Assembly (NCBI GenBank): GCA_016218975.1
Contig: JACRCO010000072.1
Location: 79,566-143,565 of the forward strand
Source: Deltaproteobacteria bacterium
GTDB lineage: Bacteria; Desulfobacterota; Deferrimicrobia; Deferrimicrobiales; Deferrimicrobiaceae
DNA: 64,000 nt
Reading direction: 5' to 3'
Part shown: in pieces, positions 55,401-62,816 of the stretch
How the letters are laid out: every line of letters starts with the position of its first letter
How positions within the stretch are numbered: position 1 is the stretch's first letter
Notes under the pieces: generated by a model
Seen by the model: the letters and a program-made list of their open reading frames with translations, nothing else
Databases searched by the model: none
What the model was told of the DNA's origin: nothing
Translations under genes and position numbers: made by a program

Positions 55401-55464
55401 CGGCCAGCGCAAGGAACGCCGCCGCGACGATACGGCGAAAGGTATTGGAAGATGTCTTCGTCAA
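52429..55464 (-). CDS. Secreted TPR-CHAT caspase-like protease
   Basis: A 1011-residue protein. A Sec signal lies at residues 10-28 (RIVAAAFLALAVACTALAK). Tetratricopeptide repeats follow from about 45 to 480 (for example LHDLGRAHRKMADYTEAERL and IGDVRERRKDHPGALSFY). The C-terminal third is a CHAT domain with the catalytic dyad His865 (LSTHG) and Cys912 (LSACEAG), plus the usual GEGLIGMGQAFIYAGA. CHAT proteases are relatives of caspases and separase; some are activated partners of gene-encoded defence or signalling systems. It starts at TTG 55464 and diverges from the RiPP precursor gene, with 207 bases between, so a functional link is possible but unproven. Confidence 0.9.
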   Translation of the reverse strand: MTKTSSNTFRRIVAAAFLALAVACTALAKDPSPQDRIYRHKASPAETGERKKEADLHASRAREAFLQGRYGDVISAGTSALEIYTSIGDDAGEMKVLHDLGRAHRKMADYTEAERLHQRALDLAQRGGDRSMHGTALIDIGDVRERRKDHPGALSFYRKALEILRLPEDWKEAGRALRQIGDIQVVRGDFEEAYDAYGSALRYAGEGHDPSAIAESRDYTGYFFRQMGDYEKAADLHRRTLEAAAEIPDTQERSRCRARALNHLGLCTARLASVAAADGDLKTAAKRYREAASLEEEALREARSASDRWRQGYVLRASAQIHRELGELSPGTDASRDFAVSLARAGEAIALAAEMKEKEWQGLGLHQKAIALALLGRHEEGLASLREAIGLWNASGDLQGMGQAWQLIAHRIHEARGKLPEALDAYGKALETFERIRAFEHISAIHLGRGAIFERRGELAKAKDSYMASIEALESVRSRLTSEEHKIAFFERRQGPYDALISLLARMHREGGRREDGALALHISERARERTMLDLIRGASGLIRGGVDAATLAREADIRSGIRSLSGELLRERDPKKSDAMKTDLDRLLVERNAFLRELEGKYPAYARLKNPRPLEMEEIRSRTLGEGVRLLEYFVGERGTFLFVVSREGLEVLHPIPIGKRELAAKVEALRSPFEQIKTGGNIQDLEKFDLALARDLYGLLLAPVEKHVRGASGIVIVPHGPLYHLPFELLVRDLDARPMPEGIVFGRFETPRYAVEALPPVAYGLSASLLDPGLRRTGDGAPKGTLIAFGNPTPERADGKRRGVRMRRGHRIMMPGLPFAEREARAVASLYDGGTKVYLGMDATKARFLSEAGGYRSVILSTHGILDERDPMFSGLVFAPRPGEEDGSLLETHEIFNIRLNADLVTLSACEAGLGRIRDGEGLIGMGQAFIYAGASSLVVSLWSVYDRSTSQLITGFHEGVRVDPSRKAHALRESKLETIRKRERLESGHVLSYAHPFFWAPFVLFRGP

Positions 55465-55579
55465 GGCCGTGCCTATCCCATATTACAGGCGAACCGCATC
55501 GGCCGCTATACGCCGATAACACGGTCTGCCCGGCGGAAACCGGCGGGCCGGTGCGGGCGTCGGCTTTCGCGGGCGGTTG

Positions 55580-55608
55580 TTGACACTGCATGATGGGGTC
55601 GCCATAAT
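55580..55608 (+). promoter_or_regulatory. Strong sigma-70-type promoter of the RiPP operon
   Basis: TTGACA at 55580-55585 and CATAAT at 55603-55608 are exactly 17 bases apart, 64 bases upstream of the precursor ATG. The ribosome site AGGAGGG at about 55660-55666 is also strong, which fits a highly made precursor peptide. Confidence 0.75.
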
Positions 55609-55671
55609 GAGCCAGTCGATAATGCGTACCGTATCGAACGTCATACGGGCGATTCCGGGTAGGAGGGCAGG

Positions 55672-55962
55672 ATGAAAAAATCACGACTCGCGAAGGTCCT
55701 GTCGGTATCGGCAGCGATAGCCCTTGCCGGCACGACGGGAGCAGGCGCCGCGGAGCCAGACAAGAATCCGGCAACCAACACACCGCCCGCCGCCGAAGGA
55801 TCGCAGACCCCCGGAAAAACCGGTTCGGACACCGGGAAAATCACCCCGCTGAACTTGCGCGGCGGCGCGCCCGAGATGGATAACAAAAGCGCCCCGCCCA
55901 AGGGACAGGAGCCGGAATCGTTCCCCTCGGGGTGCAACTGTCTGTGCGCAGTCCGGGGATAA
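55672..55962 (+). CDS. Putative RiPP precursor peptide with signal-peptide-like leader and Cys-rich tail
   Basis: A 96-residue peptide. Residues 1-27 form a typical Sec-type signal (KKSRLAKVLSVSAAIALAG, ending GAGAA). The middle is low-complexity, rich in Pro, Thr, Gly, Lys and Glu. The end is SGCNCLCAVRG, with the only three cysteines of the peptide. It is followed, with 31 bases of overlap, by a SPASM radical-SAM gene and then a B12-type RiPP radical-SAM gene. The arrangement recalls short radical-SAM target peptides in deltaproteobacteria, including the so-called selenobiotic group, but there is no UGA codon: the stop is TAA. A modification at the Cys tail is inferred, not shown. Confidence 0.72.
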   Translation: MKKSRLAKVLSVSAAIALAGTTGAGAAEPDKNPATNTPPAAEGSQTPGKTGSDTGKITPLNLRGGAPEMDNKSAPPKGQEPESFPSGCNCLCAVRG

Positions 55963-57359
55963 GACCGGCACGACACAGCGGAATCCGCGCAAGCAGCTAT
56001 CTGAACCGGGTCGATATCGGTGACGGGACGTCGCTCCTGTTTCACGGAGCGACCCTGTGCATCGACCTTGTCCCCACGGTGTATGCCGACCGCCTGACCG
56101 ATCCCGCCACCCCGCTCGATCTTTCGTTCCTTTCGCCAGGCGAGAAATCGCACCTGCTGAAACGGGGGCATCTGACCGCATGGTCCCGGCGCCGCGAGCT
56201 CGCGGAATTCCGGAAACGCGTACGTTACGTCGTGGAAAAAGAGGCTGAACTCGGCAGGAAGCGGAAAAAAGGCACGCTCAGTTTCGTCCTGACTTACGAC
56301 TGCAACCTTTCCTGCGCCTATTGCTACCAGAAATCCCTGGCCGCGACATCCCGCGTTCCCGCCATGAGCGAGAAATTCGCGGAAGAGGTCCTTTCCCGCC
56401 ATTTGCCTCGCCTGTTTCCGGGCGTGCCAAGGAAAAATCTGATTTTCCTGTTTTTCGGCGGTGAGCCGCTTCTTCCGGGGAACCGCGCCACGATCGCAAG
56501 GATACTGCGATACGCCGGGAAGCATTCGATCAAGGCCGCGGTGGCGACCAACGGCCTCTCGATTCGGGAAATGGAGGAATTCATAGGGCCGGAAACGGGG
56601 AAAATCGGGAACGTCCAGGTGGTGCTCGACGGCGACCGGCTTCACCATGACAAACGCAGGACGTTCGGATCGGGGAAGCCGACGTACGAAGGCATCATCC
56701 GGGCGGTCCGCCGGTTGATGCGGCTGAAAGTGAACGTATTCATACGCGTCCACACACATCCCGGAAAGATGGAATCGACCGCGAAACTCGTGGAGTATCT
56801 CGACAGGGCGAAGATATTGACGCATCCGAACGTCGAAACGTATTTCGCCCCGATCAACACGTTCCAGGAGAAATACGGGTCTCCCGCGGAATTCGACCTG
56901 TTTCGCCGCATCTTCCACGAAGTCGCCGCCAAGACCCGAAGACCTCCGTCCCTGAATCTCGATTTCCTGGGCGACGTCCTGAAAATGGAAGGATTGAAAT
57001 TCCTTCCAAGGACGAGATATTGCTCCGTCGGAACCGACGACGTTTTCATCGTCGACCCGATGGGGGACATCTACGATTGTTTCGAGGAAGCCGGGCACAA
57101 GGAGCGGCGCATCGGCGAGATTTCCGGCGGGAACGTGAAATTCTTTCCGATAAAAAAAACGCACACAAGGCGGCACCTTCTCAATATTCCCGAATGCCTC
57201 CAATGTTCGGTGGCGTTTTTTTGCGGGGGTGGGTGCCCTACCCGGGCGAGGATCCACGGCGGTTCGATCTTCGAGCCATACTGCCTCCAGAACAAGGAAT
57301 ACATCGCCCAGACCCTGAAGGCGTACTATTCGTCTCTCCGGCGGAAAATCCCCGCATAG
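55932..57359 (+). CDS. Radical SAM/SPASM peptide maturase
   Basis: About 475 residues. The radical-SAM Cx3Cx2C motif is YDCNLSCAYCYQ at about residues 115-126, followed by FFGGEPLL (GGE motif) and VVLDGDRLHHDKRRTF. The C-terminal SPASM region has CSVGTDDVFIVDPMGDIYDC, CLQCSVAFFCGGGCP and a final YC, supplying ligands for two auxiliary [4Fe-4S] clusters. This is the architecture of AnSME/sactionine/PqqE-type enzymes that modify peptides. The start is uncertain: GTG 55932 or 55944, both inside the precursor gene; no ATG is available before the motif. Confidence 0.9.
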   Translation: MQLSVRSPGIRPARHSGIRASSYLNRVDIGDGTSLLFHGATLCIDLVPTVYADRLTDPATPLDLSFLSPGEKSHLLKRGHLTAWSRRRELAEFRKRVRYVVEKEAELGRKRKKGTLSFVLTYDCNLSCAYCYQKSLAATSRVPAMSEKFAEEVLSRHLPRLFPGVPRKNLIFLFFGGEPLLPGNRATIARILRYAGKHSIKAAVATNGLSIREMEEFIGPETGKIGNVQVVLDGDRLHHDKRRTFGSGKPTYEGIIRAVRRLMRLKVNVFIRVHTHPGKMESTAKLVEYLDRAKILTHPNVETYFAPINTFQEKYGSPAEFDLFRRIFHEVAAKTRRPPSLNLDFLGDVLKMEGLKFLPRTRYCSVGTDDVFIVDPMGDIYDCFEEAGHKERRIGEISGGNVKFFPIKKTHTRRHLLNIPECLQCSVAFFCGGGCPTRARIHGGSIFEPYCLQNKEYIAQTLKAYYSSLRRKIPA

Positions 57360-57374
57360 CGGCCGGGATAGCGG

Positions 57375-59300
57375 GTGAGAGCAATACCCCTGCCGAAAGA
57401 GATCGACCCGGAAGGAGTGGCGGCCGCCGTTCCGCGGGAAGGCCGGGGTGCGAAAGTCGCGCTCATCTCGATGCCGTTTTCCTCACCCATCATGCCCTCG
57501 CTCCAATTGGGGCTCCTGAAGGCGCTGCTCTCGTCCCGGGGGATCGCTTCCGACGTTTGCTATCTCAACCTGCCGTTTGCGCGGGATTTGGGATACACGA
57601 GTTTCCACATCCTCTCGAACGTTTCCGTGCCGATGCTGGGGGAATGGCTGTTCGCCCGGGCCGCCTTCGGCCCGCGAGGCGACGATCGTGAATTTATCGA
57701 TAGATTCTCCGCGGAACTTTCGAAGCTGTTGCCGAGGGTGGGATGGTCCGGCGAGGACCTTCTGCATATCCGGCAGCGGCTGGCGCCTGAATACATCGAC
57801 CTTTGCGGGAACCTTCTGCCGTGGGACCGTTACTCGATCGTGGGATTCGCCTCATCCTTCCAGCAGAACACAGCGGCTGCGGCCCTGGCGCGGCGGATCA
57901 AGGAGCGGTTCCCCCAAGTGCGGATCGTCTTCGGCGGCGCCAACTTCGATCATCCGATGGGATCGGAATACATGCGCGCCTTCCCGTGGATCGACGCGGG
58001 ATTTGCCGGGGAAGCGGATGAGTCCTTTCCCCGGTTCGTCGAGCGGGTGCTGGCCGGCCGTCCGCCCGAACCGGCTCCCGGGTTGGCGGTGCGCCGGGGA
58101 GGCGAAGTCATGTTCGGGGGACCGGCTCCGCTCGTCGAAGACATGGGCGGCTCGCCCGTTCCGGACTACGATGATTTTTTCCATCTTGCCGAACGTCTCG
58201 GGATGTTCGGGGAATGGGAGCATTCGGAGGAAATTCGACTGGCGTTCGAGGGATCGCGCGGCTGCTGGTGGGGGGAAAAGAGCCGATGCGCCTTCTGCGG
58301 CCTGCGGCCTGAAACCATGAAGTTCCGGGCGAAGCCGGGTGCGCAGGCGATACGGGAGCTCAGGCGGCTTTCGGACAGGCATGGACGGCGAAAATTCGTT
58401 GCGGTCGACAATGTACTGGGGGCGCGGTTTCGGGATGAGATCTGCGCGGAGCTTGCAGAGGCAAGGGACGGCTTTGAGATAACTTACGAGGTGAAGGCGG
58501 ATCTCACGCGGGAGCAGCTCCGGAAACTAAAGGCCGCGGGGGTGTCGACGATCCAGCCGGGAATAGAAAGTTTCAGCAGCCGGTTGCTGCGGTTGATGAA
58601 AAAAGGCGTGACCGGCCTGGCCAATGTCGAACTGCTGAAATGGGCGCGTTATCATTCGATGAACGTCTATTGGAACCTCCTGACCGGAATCCCGGGTGAG
58701 GAGGCAGGAGACTACGCCCTGCAGGCGGACCGGATCCGTGCGCTCCGCCATTTGCCGCCTCCCGACAAGGTCGCCCGAATCCGTATCGAACGTTTCAGTG
58801 CATACCATGAGCGGCCGGGCGACTACGGTTTCGGACGGTTGCGGCCGGAAGCGAGTTACTCCTGTGTGTACCCTCCGGAAATCGACTTGAACCGGGTTGC
58901 ATACTTTTTCGAGGCCGAAAACCGGGGTGTACTTCCAGAGGGAAGTTACAAGGAACTGGAAGAGGAGGTCGCCGACTGGCAGGCGCAATGGAGAGTGAGA
59001 GGTTCCCGGCCCTCGCTGACCGTATGGGAGGAATCCGATCGGATCGTAATCGAGGATGCCCGCGGGAAGGATGGAATCGTCCGATACGAATATTCCGGAC
59101 CGGAGGCAGCGCTCTACCTACTCTGCGAAACGAGGAAACCGAGAGGCAGGCGTCTCCGCCATCTCACCGAGATATGGGGGGGTGCGATCACCGCCGGATG
59201 GCTCGCCGCGGCGGAAGCCGAAATGCTGGAACGCCGCCTGATGATCAATGAAGGGGAGTGGCTCCTCAGCCTTGCGGTCCCGCTGCGGCAAATCCCGTAG
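57375..59300 (+). CDS. RiPP maturation radical SAM protein with cobalamin-binding domain
   Basis: A 641-residue protein starting at GTG 57375. The N-terminal 230 residues are a B12-binding Rossmann-like region (VALISMPFSSPIMPSLQLG, IVFGGANFDHPMGSEY, FAGEADESFPRFVE). The radical-SAM motif is the unusual C-x7-C-x2-C, in RGCWWGEKSRCAFCGL, diagnostic of the RiPP maturation radical SAM protein 1 group (many are C-methyltransferases). IQPGIESFS and LLTGIPGE follow, then a C-terminal extension of about 170 residues. It begins 15 bases after the SPASM gene, so it should act on the same peptide. Confidence 0.9.
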   Translation: MRAIPLPKEIDPEGVAAAVPREGRGAKVALISMPFSSPIMPSLQLGLLKALLSSRGIASDVCYLNLPFARDLGYTSFHILSNVSVPMLGEWLFARAAFGPRGDDREFIDRFSAELSKLLPRVGWSGEDLLHIRQRLAPEYIDLCGNLLPWDRYSIVGFASSFQQNTAAAALARRIKERFPQVRIVFGGANFDHPMGSEYMRAFPWIDAGFAGEADESFPRFVERVLAGRPPEPAPGLAVRRGGEVMFGGPAPLVEDMGGSPVPDYDDFFHLAERLGMFGEWEHSEEIRLAFEGSRGCWWGEKSRCAFCGLRPETMKFRAKPGAQAIRELRRLSDRHGRRKFVAVDNVLGARFRDEICAELAEARDGFEITYEVKADLTREQLRKLKAAGVSTIQPGIESFSSRLLRLMKKGVTGLANVELLKWARYHSMNVYWNLLTGIPGEEAGDYALQADRIRALRHLPPPDKVARIRIERFSAYHERPGDYGFGRLRPEASYSCVYPPEIDLNRVAYFFEAENRGVLPEGSYKELEEEVADWQAQWRVRGSRPSLTVWEESDRIVIEDARGKDGIVRYEYSGPEAALYLLCETRKPRGRRLRHLTEIWGGAITAGWLAAAEAEMLERRLMINEGEWLLSLAVPLRQIP

Positions 59301-59405
59301 CCGCCCCGGGGGATACCTTCCGAATCACCCTCATCGGCCGCGGAAGGTCCGGTGCCGGCCGCCAAGACATCTTAAAGAAAACGATCGACACCCGGAAAGG
59401 AGTTT

Positions 59406-59583
59406 ACCCGCATTTCTCACCATGCTTCTGCTGCTGCGGCGGATACGGGCATGTCTACTGCGTTGCGCTCGGTCGGGCTCCTCGACGTAGTGTAAACTAC
59501 GCCTGCGTCGCCCTCGGTCGCGACACCTTGTAGCCATACCCGTCTCCACCGCCTCGCGACGAACCATGGTGAGAAATGCGGGT
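59406..59583. repeat. MITE-like element with perfect 19-bp terminal inverted repeats
   Basis: ACCCGCATTTCTCACCATG at 59406-59424 and its exact reverse complement at 59565-59583 bound a 178-bp element. Inside is a palindrome CGTAGT-GTAA-ACTACG and G/C-rich inverted segments. No ORF of note is inside. The right arm contains an ATG (59576) in frame with the cupin gene, so the element may have altered that gene's 5' end. I recall similar sequences as multi-copy repeats in Geobacter-type genomes, but cannot check it here. Confidence 0.75.
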
Positions 59584-59590
59584 TTATGAC

Positions 59591-59953
59591 ATGCGCGGCT
59601 CGAAAAAAGACTTGCCGGTTACTTTGAACACACCGGAGATAGTGCTCCAGCACATGGATTGGGGCGGAATGACCGCCGAAATGGGGAGAGCATGCAAGGA
59701 TATCGATCCATCACCGCTCTTCAAGGGATTGCCCGAAGATCGTTGCCAGTGCCCGCACTGGGGATATGTACTGAAGGGACGCCTGCATTACCGGTATGAC
59801 GGCTGTGATGAGGTATTCAAAGAGGGTGATGTCTTTTATGCCCCGCCCGGGCATCTCCCGTTCGTTGAGTCCGGCTGCGAATACATCGAATTCAGCCCCA
59901 CGGACACGTTGCGAAGGACGATGGAGGTGGTCGAGAAGAACATGAAATCATGA
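59591..59953 (+). CDS. Small cupin-domain protein
   Basis: About 120 residues. The cupin motifs are recognisable as PHWGYVLKGRLHYRYDG...FKEGDVFYAPPGHLPFVE, with His and acidic residues in both halves, plus a Cys pair (CQCPHW). A metal-binding small-molecule or sensing role is possible. The start could be 59576, inside the MITE arm, or ATG 59591; neither has a strong ribosome site. It follows the RiPP genes on the same strand, separated by the repeat, so membership in that operon is uncertain. Confidence 0.72.
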   Translation: MRGSKKDLPVTLNTPEIVLQHMDWGGMTAEMGRACKDIDPSPLFKGLPEDRCQCPHWGYVLKGRLHYRYDGCDEVFKEGDVFYAPPGHLPFVESGCEYIEFSPTDTLRRTMEVVEKNMKS

Positions 59954-60094
59954 GTCCGGAAGGACCGGCGCCGGTTGCCCCGTTCCTTAGATTAGAAGAA
60001 GCGGGATGGCTTGTAAATCCGCTGCCGGCAATGGACTATGTTGGAGAACAGGGGTTTCCAGTGATTGGCGGGAACAGATGTGTTGGAACCGATG

Positions 60095-60123
60095 TTGACG
60101 CGGGAAACCCCTTGCAGTATTAT
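60095..60123 (+). promoter_or_regulatory. Promoter of the tRNA-Arg gene
   Basis: TTGACG at 60095-60100 and TATTAT at 60118-60123 are 17 bases apart and end 16 bases before the tRNA, which fits a start site about ten bases upstream of its first base. Confidence 0.65.
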
Positions 60124-60139
60124 GATTTTCCTCCCGGAC

Positions 60140-60216
60140 GCGCCCTTAGCTCAGCTGGATAGAGCACTTGACTACGAATCAAGTGGCCAGAGGTTCGAAT
60201 CCTCTAGGGCGCGCCA
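60140..60216 (+). tRNA. tRNA-Arg (anticodon ACG)
   Basis: A 77-base cloverleaf. The acceptor stem pairs GCGCCCT with AGGGCGC; TTAGCTCAGCTGGATAGAGC forms the D arm; CTTGA-CTACGAA-TCAAG is the anticodon stem and loop with ACG; AGAGG-TTCGAAT-CCTCT is the T arm. CCA is encoded at 60214-60216. The inosine-modified anticodon would read CGU, CGC and CGA. The region downstream is AT-richer and carries accessory genes. Confidence 0.97.
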
Positions 60217-60462
60217 TTTCTCCTATAATAATCGTATAGTTGCATGGCGCCATTTTGGCGCACCGGATGCGCCTTCTTTCTGGTTGCGCGGGGGTTGCGG
60301 ATTTGGCGCTTCCCTTCGCCGATTCGAGGAGTGGGCGGAAGAAAGAATCATGCGGTTCTGTTGAGCAGTTCGATTACCCTGCGGATCGACATCCCTGCCC
60401 AGCTTCCGAGTACCCTGGCCGCACGGGGCCGGCATTGGCTCCAGGTTCGTGGCAATGTCGTG

Positions 60463-62631
60463 CTAATCGTCGCCGAACCCTCTAGGTCGCCATCCACCAA
60501 GGTATTTTTCGGCTAGCTGTAGTAGCTCGTCAAAGCCGTCGAGTTGTGAGTCCTTCAGTGTCTCTATCCGCCCACGGAGGGTATCCTCATTGCCATTCAA
60601 TTCGATAAGTGCATCCCAAGCAAGACGAGCGGACCGGCGTATGGCTCGACTTCCGAATGTTTGGCTCCGCGTCTCGCTACGTGCTGATCGCAAGAGGGCA
60701 AGAGTCAGGCGAGGCGAGTCGGGGATCACGATGAGTGGTTCTGCTGGATCTGCTTCTCGTTTTGCCTGCAACAATATCCAGAGGAGTTCGCTCTCCTTGG
60801 CCAGAGTATCAACAGTAGCCGAGCGAACATCGGCTCGCCAGTCCCCCTCAAACTTCTTTGCTGCAGCCTCAGAAATCAATTTGTGCCCCGCTCCTTTGCG
60901 GAATCCGACAATGGTGATCAGATGATCCTTGGCAGAAAGTGTACTGAGTTGAGGTAGGATCTCCCGAACCGCTGCCTCTATCTCGTTCGGATCTTTGCGC
61001 GAACGGACGAGCCGGTAGACAACTCGTGTAACGACCATGCGGGTGTCGATGTCCATCATTCCAAGTTGGCGCTCAGGCAGCTCGGGCAAGAGATTCAGGA
61101 GCACAACGCTTCCAGGAACAACGTGTTCAGCTGCGAACTGCTCCTCATAAACTTCCAAGGATGAAATGATGTCCTGCAGGCGGTCGGCGTCGAGCGAACG
61201 GAGGTAACCTTCAAGGGCCGTGTGGTCGGCCATGAGAGCCCATGCACGCTCGGCATCGGAGAACGCTTGGAGGCTCTCACCGACGACACGCTCTAAGTAC
61301 AGGCGAAGAATGTCCTCATGGGCGATACGTCGTTCACGAAGCCATTGGCCCTTCCACTCGTTGCCATAATGTGAACCACCAATATGGCGCTGAGCTCCTG
61401 GAAACAACCGTTGAATGAGTGCCCGGACGACATCTGCGCGACCGCCTCCAGCTTCGATGAGTCGGTCAATCTGCTCCTTCAGGTGCGGTGGATCTCCACC
61501 GGTACCGTAGCTGAGGCCAGAGGTGTTGGCTAGGCCATCTATTGCTCCGTGAATTTGGCGGAATACGTCGGGAAGGAAAACGCGAATGGCTTCGAGTGCG
61601 AGCACATCTGCAAGGGCGACTTGGCCATCCAGGTCTTGCACTGTCCCGTGTACGGCGGCCGCATAACGACGAATGTCGCGCACATTTCTTAGGAGTGGTC
61701 GTATGACTTCCATGAAGACGTCAGGCCAGACGTTCTCGTCAAACGGACCTGTATTCTTGATTGAGGAAAGCGCGTTGTCGATTGCCTGGAAGATCTGCTT
61801 ATTCAGCACGTGTGGTGGCATTGCAGGGAGGTCAATGCCCACCTGGAGGATCTTTTCAAGGTAGTCACGGCCAGGAATGCCTTGTTCGGCGAGAGCGCTC
61901 TCCACCCGAACTCGGTCGAATGCCAGAATGTAAATGACGTTGGCAAAGTTTGCGGTCAGTCGAACTAGCTTGAAGATGTCCCGAATTTCAGAGGTGGTCA
62001 GCCGGTCGATGTCATCGAGTATCACGACAAGCGGTTTTGCGAGGGCAGTAAGTGCTTTCTCGACCTTGGCCCGACGAACGCCCACGCCTTCCTTCCTTCG
62101 CTGGAGAATCTTAGCCAGGATCCTCGTGGCCAGTCGGCCCCGCTCGATCCATGGGCCGACAAGAGGTAGCGAACCCATGCCAGAGAATGTTTCGCCGTAG
62201 TCTTCCATGTCCTTGCCAACTTCAGCGAGTCCCGGTCGAACCTTAAGCTGTGCAGAGAGTTCAACAAAGAATGATTCGACGAGTTGCTCGGCACCACTGA
62301 ACATCCAGGGGTTGAAGTCAAGGATTGCGATGCCGACGCTTTCCAAGTGCGCCCGCGCAAGGTTGACAAACGACGTCTTCCCCGAACCCCAGGGGCCAAG
62401 GACGCCAACGACCACACCTTCACTTACATCTAGTGAGAGAACTTGCTCCGCGAACGAGCGAGCGACCTTGGCCCGGCCGAGGACATCATCCTCGGGCTTT
62501 CGAATCGGGTTATCGGTAGCAATGTTCACGGTACTCCGATCTTGTCGAGGCGCATCACGATTCTGTGTACCGGAGCTTTCGCTCCGCAAGTCATTCTCAG
62601 CGCGGCGCAGAAATTTTGGTAGCCATCTCAC
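60463..62631 (-). CDS. KAP-family P-loop NTPase
   Basis: A 722-residue protein. After a 45-residue polar lead come NPIRKPEDDVLGR (KAP opening motif), Walker A GPWGSGKT at 79-86, FNPWMFSGAEQLVESFF, and Walker B VVILDDIDRL with D205-D206. KAP NTPases in bacteria usually occur in mobile or defence-related regions. The usual pair of membrane segments inserted in KAP proteins is not evident, so it looks soluble. The C-terminal half is helical and not recognised. The GTG start is weak; an alternative GTG about 34 codons later has GGAG upstream. Lower GC than the core genome by eye suggests transfer. Confidence 0.88.
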   Translation of the reverse strand: MRWLPKFLRRAENDLRSESSGTQNRDAPRQDRSTVNIATDNPIRKPEDDVLGRAKVARSFAEQVLSLDVSEGVVVGVLGPWGSGKTSFVNLARAHLESVGIAILDFNPWMFSGAEQLVESFFVELSAQLKVRPGLAEVGKDMEDYGETFSGMGSLPLVGPWIERGRLATRILAKILQRRKEGVGVRRAKVEKALTALAKPLVVILDDIDRLTTSEIRDIFKLVRLTANFANVIYILAFDRVRVESALAEQGIPGRDYLEKILQVGIDLPAMPPHVLNKQIFQAIDNALSSIKNTGPFDENVWPDVFMEVIRPLLRNVRDIRRYAAAVHGTVQDLDGQVALADVLALEAIRVFLPDVFRQIHGAIDGLANTSGLSYGTGGDPPHLKEQIDRLIEAGGGRADVVRALIQRLFPGAQRHIGGSHYGNEWKGQWLRERRIAHEDILRLYLERVVGESLQAFSDAERAWALMADHTALEGYLRSLDADRLQDIISSLEVYEEQFAAEHVVPGSVVLLNLLPELPERQLGMMDIDTRMVVTRVVYRLVRSRKDPNEIEAAVREILPQLSTLSAKDHLITIVGFRKGAGHKLISEAAAKKFEGDWRADVRSATVDTLAKESELLWILLQAKREADPAEPLIVIPDSPRLTLALLRSARSETRSQTFGSRAIRRSARLAWDALIELNGNEDTLRGRIETLKDSQLDGFDELLQLAEKYLGGWRPRGFGDD
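60474..60492. repeat. Imperfect copy of the tRNA-Arg 3' end (att-like)
   Basis: CGAACCCTCTAGGTCGCCA resembles the tRNA 3' end CGAATCCTCTAGGGCGCGCCA (60196-60216) apart from two substitutions and a two-base gap. It coincides with the last codons of the KAP gene. It may be a relic attachment site of an element integrated at the tRNA. The similarity is short, so chance is possible. The 246 bases between the tRNA and the KAP stop contain no convincing gene. Confidence 0.4.
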
Positions 62632-62816
62632 GGCGTATCTTTGCTACCGAACATTTGCTTCAGCTGCGGAGGTGTCAGCGAGAAGCACAACGCCCGCTGC
62701 TGTACAAGCCAAGGTTCATTTCACCGCCTAGATGCATAGCCGTCCGGTGCTCGCCGCCAGCTGCAAAGCGTTGTTGTGGTGCGCCTTCTTGTGGACGGAA
62801 TAAGCAGATAGTGCAC

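Noticed and set aside
55672..55962. Selenocysteine (UGA) in the RiPP precursor
   Set aside because: The frame ends with TAA and has no in-frame TGA; the tail contains cysteines only, so no recoding is needed.
59950..60162. Small open frame after the cupin gene running into the tRNA
   Set aside because: It ends inside tRNA-Arg, has no motif and no ribosome site except the overlapping ATGA; treated as non-coding.
62632..62816. Possible integron attC-like sequence before the KAP gene
   Set aside because: A GCGTTG is present but there is no matching RYYYAAC partner or fold, so the resemblance is superficial.
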